Assembly: GCA_039029315.1 (NCBI GenBank)
Contig: JBCCGK010000062.1
Coordinates: 1 to 64,000 of the forward strand
DNA length: 64,000 bases
Origin: JBCCCJ01 sp039029315
GTDB lineage: Bacteria > Bacteroidota > Bacteroidia > J057
Direction of reading: 5' to 3'
This document shows, in pieces, positions 17,928 through 26,697 of this stretch (the stretch's first letter is position 1; every line of letters starts with the position of its first letter). Below the pieces are notes generated by a model, which had not been told where the DNA came from, did not search any database, and saw only the letters and a program-made list of their open reading frames with translations. Made by a program: the position numbers and the translations under genes.

Positions 17928-18986
17928 ATGAAACAGTTCAGCATATTTCTTCTTCGACGGCTTTGGCAGGGAGTATGGGTATTGTGGGGCATTGTGAGTT
18001 TGTTGTTTGTGATCTTTTATGCTTTGGGAGATCCGACCGATTATCTGGTGGAAGACAATGCCGATGAAGCAACCAAAGCTGCCATTCGAGCCAAATATGG
18101 ATTGGATCAACCTCTGTTCGTTCAATACCTCACCTATCTCAATGATCTTTCTCCCATCGGGATGCTAGCAATTGAAGAACAAGCAGAAGTCGCACACCTT
18201 TCCCTTTTTTCGGGTTCTCAAACAGTTTTTGCTATCAAAACACCTCAACTGGGTAGGTCCTATCAAACAGGAGGGCAGGTTGGCCCGATGGTCAGCAGTC
18301 GTCTGGAAGGTACTCTGATCCTGGCCACGGCTGCAATCCTGTTTGCAGCAATATTGGGGATCAGTTTGGGAGCAATCGCAGCCCTGAGACAGGGGACGGC
18401 TATTGACAAGCTGATCTTGTCCACTTCCGTCCTTGGAATCTCTGCTCCTTCCTTTTTTATGGGCGTATTGATTGCCTGGTTGTTTGCCGTCTTTTTGGGT
18501 GATTGGACGGGTTTGAATGTCAGCGGCTATATGTTTGAGGAGAATTTGTTCTCAGAGGGAAGACATGTTGTCCTCAAGAACCTGTTTTTACCAGCCTTCG
18601 CTTTAGGCATCAGACCTCTTGCAGTATTCATTCAGCTTACGCGAAGTAGTATGATAGATGTTCTGGGAGAAGAGTATGTCCGGACCGGAAAAGCCAAAGG
18701 ACTCAACGGATACAACCTCCTTCTCAAGCATGTCCTTCGAAATGCACTCAACCCAGTCCTGACCTCTATCACAGGTTGGTTGGCCTCCTTGTTGGCTGGC
18801 GCATTCTTTATCGAATATATCTTCAACTGGCAGGGAATCGGCAAGTTGACCATTGATGCCCTTAATACCAATGATTTTCCGGTGATCATTGCTTGTGCCC
18901 TGTTTGTAGGGCTGATTTTCGTATTCGTCAGTATTCTCACAGACATCGCCTACACCTTTCTTGATCCCAGAGTAAAGTTGGCCTGA
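17928..18986 (+). CDS. OppB/DppB-type ABC transporter permease
   Basis: A 352-residue integral membrane protein of the binding-protein-dependent peptide permease family. It opens with FLLRRLWQGVWVLWGIVSLLF, the usual OppB first helix, and carries the coupling-helix signature EEYVRTGKAKGLNGYNLLLKH followed by VLRNALNPVLTS. About six membrane helices are visible. An insertion of about 60 residues between the first helix and LEGTLILATAAILFAA is periplasmic. No second permease, ATPase or solute-binding gene is in the window, so the partners must be encoded elsewhere. Peptide or nickel import is the family role; the substrate is not known. Confidence 0.9.
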   Translation: MKQFSIFLLRRLWQGVWVLWGIVSLLFVIFYALGDPTDYLVEDNADEATKAAIRAKYGLDQPLFVQYLTYLNDLSPIGMLAIEEQAEVAHLSLFSGSQTVFAIKTPQLGRSYQTGGQVGPMVSSRLEGTLILATAAILFAAILGISLGAIAALRQGTAIDKLILSTSVLGISAPSFFMGVLIAWLFAVFLGDWTGLNVSGYMFEENLFSEGRHVVLKNLFLPAFALGIRPLAVFIQLTRSSMIDVLGEEYVRTGKAKGLNGYNLLLKHVLRNALNPVLTSITGWLASLLAGAFFIEYIFNWQGIGKLTIDALNTNDFPVIIACALFVGLIFVFVSILTDIAYTFLDPRVKLA

Positions 18987-19105
18987 AGTCTTGCAGGTTG
19001 AGATATAGGGAAAAAGTTAGATTGTTTGCTCCCCATCTCCTACCTTTGACTTGAAAATTGTGCTAGTACTACTCTGAATTCTGAACTCACAACTCGGTAC
19101 TTCTT

Positions 19106-20686
19106 ATGACACTCACAGGCGAACAATTCATTGGCTTTGAACCCAAAGCACAAGGTCAAACCTCATTTCAGGCTGTCAATCCTGCAACAGGATTGAGCAT
19201 TGCGCCCAATTTTGTCGAAGCGACATCGGAAGAGGTTCATATGGCCGTCCAAAAAGCGACTCAGGCCTTTCTTCCTTACCAACAACTCTCTTCTGAACAG
19301 CGAGCGATATTCCTCGATGCTATAGGAGAACACATTCTTGCTTTGGGGGACCAATTAATCAATCGTGCACAGGAAGAAACTGCCCTGCCTCAGGGTCGCC
19401 TTCAGGGAGAGCGGGGACGAACCATCAATCAATTGAAATTATTTGCTGAGGTGGTCCGAGAAGGTTCATGGGTGGATGCACGTATAGACAAGGCCAATCC
19501 AGACAGAACCCCATTTCCCAAACCAGATATCAGACAGATGTTGATTCCATTGGGTCCTGTAGCTGTCTTTGGAGCAAGTAACTTCCCCCTTGCCTTCTCT
19601 GTTGCAGGAGGCGATACAGCATCTGCCCTTGCCAGCGGATGTCCTGTTGTCATTAAGGCACATCCGGCACATCCTGGTACTTCTGAGTTGGTCTTTCGAG
19701 CAATTCTGCAAGCAGCTGAGGCGACAGGCATGCCAGATGGTGTGGCTTCAATGGTTCAGGGCGGAAGTATCGAAGTAGGTCAGGCACTTGTCTCACATCC
19801 AGGCATACAAGCCGTAGGATTCACTGGCTCTCTCAAAGGCGGAAGGGCCTTGTTCAATCTGGCTTCCCAGCGCCCCAACCCCATCCCTGTTTATGCCGAG
19901 ATGGGCAGTACCAATCCGGTATTTTTGCTTCCAGGAGCCTTGAAAGAAAGGAGAGAGGCCCTTGCCAGCGGATTGATTCAGTCAGTTTCTTTGGGGGTTG
20001 GACAATTTTGTACCAATCCCGGAATAGTCTTTGGGGTAGAATCTGAAGAAACAAATCAGTTTTTGGCACAAATAGAACGAGAACTCCCAAGTCTGGCCGC
20101 AGGAACCATGCTCACAGCAAATATCCACCAATCCTATGTACATGGTCTGGGAGAAGTAGCGGCTACAGAAGGGATTGACGTGCTCGCCAAAGGCAAGGAC
20201 CATGCAACCCCCAACTTTGCACAAGCAGCAGTCATGCGTGCACAAATCAGCGACCTCCTGCAGCATCCAGAATTAGAGGAAGAAGTATTTGGGCCTTCTA
20301 CCATATTTTTCTCCGGAAAAAACAAAACAGAATTACTCGCGGCTGCCAATAGTCTCAGTGGTCATCTGACCGCGACCATTCATGGAACAGAAGAAGATTT
20401 GATGGACTATCAGGAGTTGATTAGCATCCTGCAACAAAAAGTCGGAAGATTGATTTTTAATGGGTTTCCTACCGGAGTAGAAGTCTGTCATAGCATGATG
20501 CACGGAGGACCATATCCAGCCACTACTGATTCCAGGAGTACATCGGTCGGCACTTTGGCCATTAAGCGATTTGCCCGGCCATTTTGCTTTCAGGCATTTC
20601 CCGAGGCTGTTTTGCCCCCGGAATTACAAGATGCAAATCCCCGCCAGATTTGGCGCTTGGTAGACGGTACATTTCAACAACATTGA
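19106..20686 (+). CDS. NADP-dependent aldehyde dehydrogenase, alpha-ketoglutarate semialdehyde dehydrogenase type
   Basis: A 526-residue ALDH. Visible motifs are VAVFGASNFPLAFSVAGGDT (cofactor entry), GFTGSLKGGRALF, the catalytic Glu in YAEMGSTNP and the catalytic Cys in GQFCTNPG. The length and the start FIGFEPKAQGQTSFQAVNPATG match the branch that oxidises 2,5-dioxopentanoate to alpha-ketoglutarate with NADP in pentose, sugar-acid or hydroxyproline catabolism. None of the other genes of those routes is beside it. The pfkA gene follows 12 bases downstream on the same strand. Confidence 0.9.
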   Translation: MTLTGEQFIGFEPKAQGQTSFQAVNPATGLSIAPNFVEATSEEVHMAVQKATQAFLPYQQLSSEQRAIFLDAIGEHILALGDQLINRAQEETALPQGRLQGERGRTINQLKLFAEVVREGSWVDARIDKANPDRTPFPKPDIRQMLIPLGPVAVFGASNFPLAFSVAGGDTASALASGCPVVIKAHPAHPGTSELVFRAILQAAEATGMPDGVASMVQGGSIEVGQALVSHPGIQAVGFTGSLKGGRALFNLASQRPNPIPVYAEMGSTNPVFLLPGALKERREALASGLIQSVSLGVGQFCTNPGIVFGVESEETNQFLAQIERELPSLAAGTMLTANIHQSYVHGLGEVAATEGIDVLAKGKDHATPNFAQAAVMRAQISDLLQHPELEEEVFGPSTIFFSGKNKTELLAAANSLSGHLTATIHGTEEDLMDYQELISILQQKVGRLIFNGFPTGVEVCHSMMHGGPYPATTDSRSTSVGTLAIKRFARPFCFQAFPEAVLPPELQDANPRQIWRLVDGTFQQH

Positions 20687-20698
20687 TTGATAGCATAG

Positions 20699-21796
20699 AT
20701 GAAAAAAAAAGTATTAGTCCTGACAGGAGGAGGAGACTGCCCCGGTCTCAATGCAGTTATCCGAGCAGTGGTCAAACGCGCCTCTCAAGAAGCAGACTGG
20801 GAGGTATGGGGAAGCATTGAAGCGTATAATGGCGTTCTTCTTGATCCACAGGAATTGGTCTTGCTTGACGACGAAGCCGTGAGTGGCATACATTATCGAG
20901 GTGGCACCATCCTTGGTACAACGAACAAGGGAGGGCCTTTCAGCTGGCCTGTTCAGCAAACTGATGGAAGCTGGACCACACAAGATCGCTCAGATGAACT
21001 AATGGAACGGCTATATGCCCTGGGGTTTGATGCGGTGATTTCTATTGGGGGAGATGGATCTCAAAAGATTTCTCAAAAGCTCTTCGAAAAGGGCTTGAAC
21101 ATCGTTGGGGTCCCCAAAACCATTGACAATGATCTGTCTGCCACCGACTACACCTTTGGATTTCAGACTGCGGTACAAGTAGCGACCGAATCCTTTGACA
21201 AACTGGTCACGACTGCGGAAAGCCATAGTCGGGTCATCATCATGGAAGTGATGGGGAGAGATGCAGGCTGGATTGCTCTCCATACCGCTATTGCCGGAGG
21301 TGCAGAAGTCTGTCTTATTCCAGAAATCCCCTATGATATCGACAAAGTGATGGAACGCGTCAATGCTCGCTACAAAAGAAGAAGAGGGTTTGTGAACATT
21401 GTCATCTCTGAGGGAGCCAAACCCATGGATGGAGAGGTCGTCTCCACCAAAGTAGGAGAAGCTGGATATAAGCATGCCCGTTTGGGAGGGATTTGTTATC
21501 GACTCAAGGAACAATTGATTGAAGCTGGATGTACAGCTTCTATTCGCGAAACAGTTCTGGGGCACTTGCAAAGAGGAGGAACCCCTGTCGCCTTTGATCG
21601 GATTCTGGCTTCTCAATTTGGGGTCAAAGCATTCGAGATGGTGTTGGAAGGCAAATTTGGACGCATGGCTTCTTACAAAGGACATCGCATCATAGATGTC
21701 TCCTTGTTGGAGGCAACACAATCATATAACTTTATTCAAACCGATTCTTTCCTTGTTGAAACCGCAAGAGGATTGGGCATTTGTTTGGGAGACTGA
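20699..21796 (+). CDS. pfkA: 6-phosphofructokinase (group III, probably ATP-using)
   Basis: A 365-residue glycolytic kinase making fructose 1,6-bisphosphate. LTGGGDCPGLNAVIR opens the protein, the substrate motif is GGDGS (117-121) and the second key position is Lys140 in GVPKTIDNDL; QRGGTPVAFDR is the effector/fructose-phosphate loop. Gly at the first and Lys at the second site is the pattern of group III enzymes, many of which use ATP, while Asp plus Lys marks pyrophosphate enzymes and Gly plus Gly the classical ATP enzymes. This assignment follows family knowledge, not data from this organism. The thiolase gene begins 54 bases downstream. Confidence 0.94.
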   Translation: MKKKVLVLTGGGDCPGLNAVIRAVVKRASQEADWEVWGSIEAYNGVLLDPQELVLLDDEAVSGIHYRGGTILGTTNKGGPFSWPVQQTDGSWTTQDRSDELMERLYALGFDAVISIGGDGSQKISQKLFEKGLNIVGVPKTIDNDLSATDYTFGFQTAVQVATESFDKLVTTAESHSRVIIMEVMGRDAGWIALHTAIAGGAEVCLIPEIPYDIDKVMERVNARYKRRRGFVNIVISEGAKPMDGEVVSTKVGEAGYKHARLGGICYRLKEQLIEAGCTASIRETVLGHLQRGGTPVAFDRILASQFGVKAFEMVLEGKFGRMASYKGHRIIDVSLLEATQSYNFIQTDSFLVETARGLGICLGD

Positions 21797-21850
21797 CAGG
21801 TGTGGCGGGGAAAGATGTTCATATCATTCAAAAAAAACAATCATTGTATC

Positions 21851-23032
21851 ATGAGAGAAGCTGTAATTGTATCTACTGCACGCACGCCCATTGGAAAGGC
21901 CTATAGAGGGGCATTCAATAACACCAGTGGACCTAGTATGGCAGGTCATGCCATCAGTGAGGCCGTGCAGCGTGCTGGAATTGAAGGAGCAGAAGTAGAG
22001 GACGTTATCCTTGGTTGTGCCATGGGACAGGGCACGACTGGCGGAAACATTGGCCGCCAAAGTCTGTTACGCGCTGGCCTTCCGGTAACGGTCAGTGGAA
22101 TGACCATTGATCGTCAGTGTTCATCAGGTATGATGGCGATTGCAACAGCCGCCAAGCAGATCATGCATGACGGCATGAACATTGCCATTGGTGGAGGTCT
22201 GGAATCGATCTCACTTGTTCAGAACGAGCATTTCAATACATACAGGGCTAAGGATGAAGAATTGATCAAGATGCATCCTCATGCGTATATGAGTATGCTT
22301 CATACAGCAGAAGTAGTTGCCAAGCGCTACAACATCAGCAGAGAACAGATGGATGAGTATGGACTACAAAGTCAACAACGCACTGCCGCTGCCCAGGAAG
22401 CAGGAAAGTATGCCAACGAAATTGTCTCTATGCCCAGCGTCAAAGGGGTTATGGATCGCGAGACAAAAGAAATCAGCTTTCATGATGTTGTGCTTGAAAA
22501 AGATGAAGGCAATCGTCCGGGCACAACTGCGGAAGGTCTTGCAGGCCTTCGCACGGTATTCGAAGGAGGAAACATTACTGCTGGCAATGCCAGTCAATTG
22601 TCTGACGGTGCCTCTGCCTGTGTCCTGATGGAATCCAAAGTCGCTGAACAAAAAGGTCTGGAGCCTCTCGGAATCTATCGCGGAATTGCTGTAGCAGGTT
22701 GCGAACCTGACGAAATGGGCATCGGGCCTGTATTCGCAGTGCCCAAACTCCTCAAGCAACACGGCCTGCGCATGGATGATATCGATCTGTGGGAACTCAA
22801 TGAAGCTTTTGCTGTGCAAGTGATCTATTGTCGGGATCAGCTGGGAATTCCCAATGAACGCCTCAATGTCAATGGCGGGGCGATCTCCATCGGACACCCC
22901 TATGGAATGACGGGGTCTCGCATGGTTGGGCACGCGCTCCTGGAAGGAAAACGTCGCGCTGCCAAATATGTCGTCTGTACCATGTGTGTTGGGGGCGGAA
23001 TGGGTGCTGCGGGCTTGTTTGAGGTGGTATAA
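21851..23032 (+). CDS. acetyl-CoA acyltransferase (thiolase)
   Basis: A 393-residue thiolase. The nucleophile is Cys90 in DRQCSSGM, the catalytic His lies in GGAISIGHPYGMTGSR, and the second Cys in CTMCVGGGMGAAGLFE near the end. The start at 21851 (MREAVIVSTARTPIGK) is the family start; 17 codons upstream are open but unlike homologues. It either cleaves 3-ketoacyl-CoA in beta-oxidation or joins acetyl-CoA units. It does not stand with the acyl-CoA dehydrogenase gene at 43-46 kb but would supply the last step for it. It ends one base before the broken DinB gene on the other strand. Confidence 0.94.
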   Translation: MREAVIVSTARTPIGKAYRGAFNNTSGPSMAGHAISEAVQRAGIEGAEVEDVILGCAMGQGTTGGNIGRQSLLRAGLPVTVSGMTIDRQCSSGMMAIATAAKQIMHDGMNIAIGGGLESISLVQNEHFNTYRAKDEELIKMHPHAYMSMLHTAEVVAKRYNISREQMDEYGLQSQQRTAAAQEAGKYANEIVSMPSVKGVMDRETKEISFHDVVLEKDEGNRPGTTAEGLAGLRTVFEGGNITAGNASQLSDGASACVLMESKVAEQKGLEPLGIYRGIAVAGCEPDEMGIGPVFAVPKLLKQHGLRMDDIDLWELNEAFAVQVIYCRDQLGIPNERLNVNGGAISIGHPYGMTGSRMVGHALLEGKRRAAKYVVCTMCVGGGMGAAGLFEVV

Positions 23033-23033
23033 C

Positions 23034-23764
23034 TCAGTTCTGTTCCCATTCCTTCACAACATGCTTCATTTGCTGGACATGCCGTTGTGCATGTCTGGCA
23101 AGGAATAGGATGTATTGATAGACATCAAGTTTTCCAATATCATTGACTGACATACTGGTCTTGTAAAGAACTCCTTCCCCATTGGGCAGCTGATCAAGGA
23201 CGGCCTGACAAGTCTGCATGTGCTGAAGAAAATCACGCTGAACCTGTGCCAGATCTGCTGTACCAGTGGGTTTCATATGATCTGGTCGTATCCAGGGAAA
23301 GGATTTATGAAGGGCGATTTCCTCCAGCTTTTGAGGACTGAGCTCATAGGCCTGCAATTCGGTTGAGAGGTCTCGCTTTTGTGTATTTTTCAGAGCTTTG
23401 GTTGCCCCCTTCTTAGAGACTGTTTGAAAATCTGTCACTTATTTTTTGTATGCGTCTTTTTTCCTCATTCTGCGGCTTTTTTTGTTCTCATAGCACCACT
23501 ATGAGAACAAAAAAGGGCCTTGGCTGAGAAAAAAATACACGATAAAAATTCTCAGCACAGATTCCTAAACAGTCTCTGAATCAGAATCAACAGAAACTTG
23601 CTGGTCAAGACGATATGTTCGAGGATCTCAGCTATGGTCCAGCCTCCTGCCTCCGGCCTGAAACGAAGGATTTGTTCTGGTTGTTCGAACCAGGGCATGA
23701 GTAGTTTTTGAGTATCTTGAAGCTCTTCAGAAACATGTGTAACAATAGAGGTCGGTGTCATCAT
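23034..23764 (-). pseudogene. DinB-family protein gene, interrupted by palindromic element copy B
   Basis: Two halves of one DinB-superfamily gene. The N-terminal half (23764 to 23577) reads MMTPTSIVTHVSEELQDTQ... and ends with the family segment GGWTIAEILEHIVLTS then KFLLILI. The C-terminal half (about 23412 to 23034) reads GATKALKNTQ... and ends with ARHAQRHVQQMKHV, which carries the expected His. The two halves are offset by two bases in frame. Removing the 161-base element and one 3-base target repeat (164 bases) makes them one frame of 188 residues, joined as LLILI-Q/K-KGATKAL. The gene followed the CPBP protease gene by 13 bases. DinB-like proteins are metal-binding four-helix bundles, often thiol transferases or stress proteins; this one is now inactive unless the element is bypassed. 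Confidence 0.88.
23413..23579. mobile_element. palindromic MITE-like element, copy B (161 bp core), inserted in a DinB gene
   Basis: The core is 23416-23576, with TTA on the left and TGA on the right (TNA repeats, one base different). The ends are GAGACTGTTT and AAACAGTCTC. The centre has a perfect hairpin: TTTTTTGTTCTCATAG and its complement around a short loop. Length equals copy A and about 95 percent of bases agree. It carries no gene. It splits a DinB reading frame, and the frame is restored by removing 164 bases, which defines the insertion boundaries. Confidence 0.9.
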
Positions 23765-23777
23765 TCTTCATATTTTC

Positions 23778-24407
23778 CTACAATACAAAACCAATCAAAT
23801 AATAAGAAATTGTATTTCCCAATCCATGCGCAATCCAGCCGGGGATGATGCTTCCATTTCCAATTTTTTCTTTGATATATCCGACCAAATATCCAGCGGT
23901 CCCAGACAGAAAAAAGATAAAAATCGAGAATCTAAGGCTCGAACCAATGAGCAGAACGAACAATACTACATGAACAAGAGCGAATATGAACGCCTGCAGG
24001 AGATTCCCTCTTTGATAGCCTAACCAACTCATCAGACGCTTGGCAACAAATCCGCGGAAGAAGATCTCCTCAGACAATGAGGTTTTGAATCCAGCCATGA
24101 GAAATAGCGTAAGCATGGTTTCCGTGCTCCAGCCAGCTCCTCTAAGCTTACCAATCACCGTATGCGGGCCTCGCATGGTCTCCATCAATTCCGGGTCCAA
24201 CAGGCCTGCGAGAATTCCTCCGCCTAAAAAAAGCAGAGAAACCCCCACTGCATAAAGGTTTGCTTTCGTATTTGCGGAATGCAATCCAATGAAGCGAAAA
24301 AAGCTCGATTGCTTTCTGTAGCGAATCAGATACACCACAAAAGGAATCAGGCTGAATATCAAAATCTGAAGAATGGTAGAGATCAATTCTGTGAGAAGCA
24401 TAAGCAA
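23778..24407 (-). CDS. CPBP-family intramembrane metalloprotease
   Basis: A 209-residue membrane protein of the CPBP (Abi, CAAX protease-like) family. The catalytic EExxxR motif is in SLSEEIFFRGF (about residue 115), the FxxxH motif in FALVHVVLF and a third His in WIAHGLGNT near the C terminus. All metal-binding residues appear present, so it should be active. Such enzymes cleave within or near membrane segments; in bacteria some handle prenylated or bacteriocin-like peptides, mostly without known substrates. The DinB gene, now broken, follows 13 bases downstream in the same direction. The 220 bases upstream hold no supported gene. Confidence 0.9.
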   Translation of the reverse strand: MLMLLTELISTILQILIFSLIPFVVYLIRYRKQSSFFRFIGLHSANTKANLYAVGVSLLFLGGGILAGLLDPELMETMRGPHTVIGKLRGAGWSTETMLTLFLMAGFKTSLSEEIFFRGFVAKRLMSWLGYQRGNLLQAFIFALVHVVLFVLLIGSSLRFSIFIFFLSGTAGYLVGYIKEKIGNGSIIPGWIAHGLGNTISYYLIGFVL

Positions 24408-24628
24408 AGTCCTTACATAGATAAAGGTTCAAGGAGCGGATCAGAGAGGCGTATCACGAGAGGATTAACAATCAGTAACTGTGTCGAAGGGGTTCCACTT
24501 GTTACACACCTTGTCCTCCGGAACAGGGATGAAGCTTTCTTCCCTTGAGTTGGCAAGCATATTCATCGAATCTGCCTATGTGCCAGAATTTCGTTCCAAT
24601 TCACTCAAATGAACGATATCTGTTGTCA

Positions 24629-25723
24629 TCACTTTAGTGGGCCAAGCAGCCAATCTTCTACTTGCTCGACAATATAGGCCAAAGAAAAAAATTGCAAAGC
24701 CCGTTCTCTTCCTGCTTTGCCGAATCGGTCTCTGAGGCCTGTATCCTGGATCAATTGTGCAAGTCGATCCGCCAAGGCCTTCACATCTCCGTCTGGCACC
24801 ACAAATCCAGTTTCGCCATCTACTACAACTTCTCTCATCGCAGCAGTATCCATCACCACGCATGGCAACTCCAACAACATGGCTTCGATCAATGCGAGGC
24901 TGGTCCCTTCCCCAAAATGTGGAGTAAACACAAATATGCTACAGCTGTGCAGTTGGGCTTGCACATCTTCCACAAATCCAACAAAGCGCACCTGCTTTTC
25001 CAGGCCATGATCAGCCACAAGGGCCTGCAGTTTGTCTTTCTCTGGTCCTGTCCCCATGATGTGCAGTTCTGCTTCAGGCATGTCTGAACCTAGCTGTGCC
25101 ATCGCCAGTATGAGCCGTTCAACGCCCTTCTCAGGAGACAACCTGGCACTGCATCCAATTCTAGCTGGAACCATTTCGGACCGCTTAGGCGTCCACCCAC
25201 GGGGGTCTATCCCATTGTTCAGGCTGAGGGTTGGTTTGTTCAAGATAAATGGAAAAGCCTTCACAAAGGCATGAAAGGTTGCCTGTGAATTAGCCAAAAA
25301 ACGCGTTACAACTCTGCGAAGGAACCATCGATTGATGATATGATTGCGAATCGGATAGGATACGCCCCGCCGAAAGATGATCTCTGGAACCTTCAGCCGA
25401 TGTGCGATCCAACCAATGGTCTTAAGTTCATGTGAGGAATTTAGAATGAGGATATCCGGTGCCCGATTGATCAGAAGTTTCCGTGCCTGAAGAATTTTGG
25501 CAGGGTTGAGCAGGGACAAGGTCCTCAAAGGGAGTGCATGGCAGGGAATCTTGAGTTCAGATAGGCGTCCGTGAAGAACTGAATCAGGATACACAATGAA
25601 TTCCACGGAATGACCGCGCTCCCTGAGTGCAGTCCCGACACTGAGCATCCATTTTTCACCTCCTCCCCAGGATCTGGAAAGATTGACCATCATAAGTCGA
25701 GGGGAATCCACTGCATCAGTCAT
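24629..25723 (-). CDS. glycosyltransferase family 4 (GT-B)
   Basis: A 364-residue retaining GT-B enzyme. The N-terminal domain opens with LMMVNLSRSWGGGEKWMLSVG, the glycine-rich acceptor loop. The C-terminal donor domain has GCSARLSPEKGVERLILAM, then IMGTGPEKDKLQALV, VRFVGFVEDVQAQL and the E-x7-E motif in FGEGTSLALIEAMLLELPCV. Such enzymes add sugars to lipopolysaccharide or other glycans at the inner face of the cytoplasmic membrane. It overlaps the upstream family 2 glycosyltransferase gene by eight bases, so the two act in the same glycan pathway in all likelihood. Confidence 0.92.
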   Translation of the reverse strand: MTDAVDSPRLMMVNLSRSWGGGEKWMLSVGTALRERGHSVEFIVYPDSVLHGRLSELKIPCHALPLRTLSLLNPAKILQARKLLINRAPDILILNSSHELKTIGWIAHRLKVPEIIFRRGVSYPIRNHIINRWFLRRVVTRFLANSQATFHAFVKAFPFILNKPTLSLNNGIDPRGWTPKRSEMVPARIGCSARLSPEKGVERLILAMAQLGSDMPEAELHIMGTGPEKDKLQALVADHGLEKQVRFVGFVEDVQAQLHSCSIFVFTPHFGEGTSLALIEAMLLELPCVVMDTAAMREVVVDGETGFVVPDGDVKALADRLAQLIQDTGLRDRFGKAGRERALQFFSLAYIVEQVEDWLLGPLK

Positions 25724-26459
25724 TTGTCAGACGTTTGAGTTTGGCATATCTCAAAAACACTGCAAATGCAGAAACGATGCTGAGTTGGAATCCCAAATAT
25801 CCTTCTCTGAATCCTTGTTGAAGGACATACATTTTCAGAAACCGATAGAGAGGCGAAAACAATAGTTTGTACCAACTCGCTCGTTTTCCTTTCTCAAGCA
25901 TGGATTGGGCATGCAGACTGGAATATCTATCAATTCTTTCCAAATGATCATCCAGGGAATAATTGGTGTAGTGAATCAGATCACCTGCAAGTCTCTGTAA
26001 GGAAGCATCTTCCCGATAATGCAATCGTTCGTGAACAAACTCCCCTACCCACTGGGAACCGTCCTTCGGAAACAAACGGACTTTATAATCAGGGTACCAG
26101 CCACACCTTCGAATCCATTTCCCGCAATAGAAACTCTGTCGAGAGAATTCAAAAACCCCACTCAGGCTGTCCTTTTTGTCCAGGATGGAAGTTCTCAATT
26201 CAGCCGACAGTCGCTCATCTGCATCCAGGGAAAGGATATAAGGATGTGTGGCCAATTCGTTGGCAAAATTTTTATTTGCAGAATAGTTGATCCAATCTTT
26301 GGTTACAAAACGAACATCGAACCCTCGACAAATCTCTTCCGTGCGGTCTGTACTCCCCGCATCGACAACCACTATTTCATCAGCAACAGTCTGTACAGAT
26401 TCCAGGCAAGCCTTGATATTGGCTTCTTCATTGCGCGTGATGATGACAACAGAGATCAA
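25716..26459 (-). CDS. family 2 glycosyltransferase, WaaE/KdtX-like (LPS core)
   Basis: A 247-residue GT-A enzyme. ISVVIITRNEEANIKACLESV and DEIVVVDAGSTDRTEEIC open the nucleotide-sugar domain, and the metal-binding motif is DADER in LSLDADERLS. The stretch FCGKWIRRCGWYPDYKVRLF (with Ser-Phe-Tyr before it) and FVHERLHY match the WaaE/KdtX group that glucosylates the heptose of the LPS inner core. A C-terminal segment of about 60 residues (KLLFSPLYRFLKMYVLQQGF) is probably membrane-associated. It is the first gene of a two-gene unit with the family 4 enzyme. The 238 bases upstream contain no gene that I can support. Confidence 0.92.
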   Translation of the reverse strand: MISVVIITRNEEANIKACLESVQTVADEIVVVDAGSTDRTEEICRGFDVRFVTKDWINYSANKNFANELATHPYILSLDADERLSAELRTSILDKKDSLSGVFEFSRQSFYCGKWIRRCGWYPDYKVRLFPKDGSQWVGEFVHERLHYREDASLQRLAGDLIHYTNYSLDDHLERIDRYSSLHAQSMLEKGKRASWYKLLFSPLYRFLKMYVLQQGFREGYLGFQLSIVSAFAVFLRYAKLKRLTND

Positions 26460-26697
26460 TAGAAGCAGCTTGATGTGTAATTATAGAATTTTGTATGCAA
26501 GATCCTTTAGGCGTAACAAGTCGGAAGCCCTGATCCCCTGCTCAAACTTCCATGTCTTTGACGATAACCTTCTCAGATAGGAAGAAGGAGAATCCAGACA
26601 AATCGGACAGGGTCACACAACCTATTTTCTGGAAAGACGACAATCTCGTGCTACAGAATGGCTAGCTGATCTATGTTGGACCTTTCCGTCAAGTATG

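Noticed and set aside
23034..23438. The C-terminal DinB half read as an independent gene starting within the element
   Set aside because: Its first about 12 codons come from the element end, and the remainder lacks the N-terminal helices of the family. It is better seen as a fragment of the interrupted gene.
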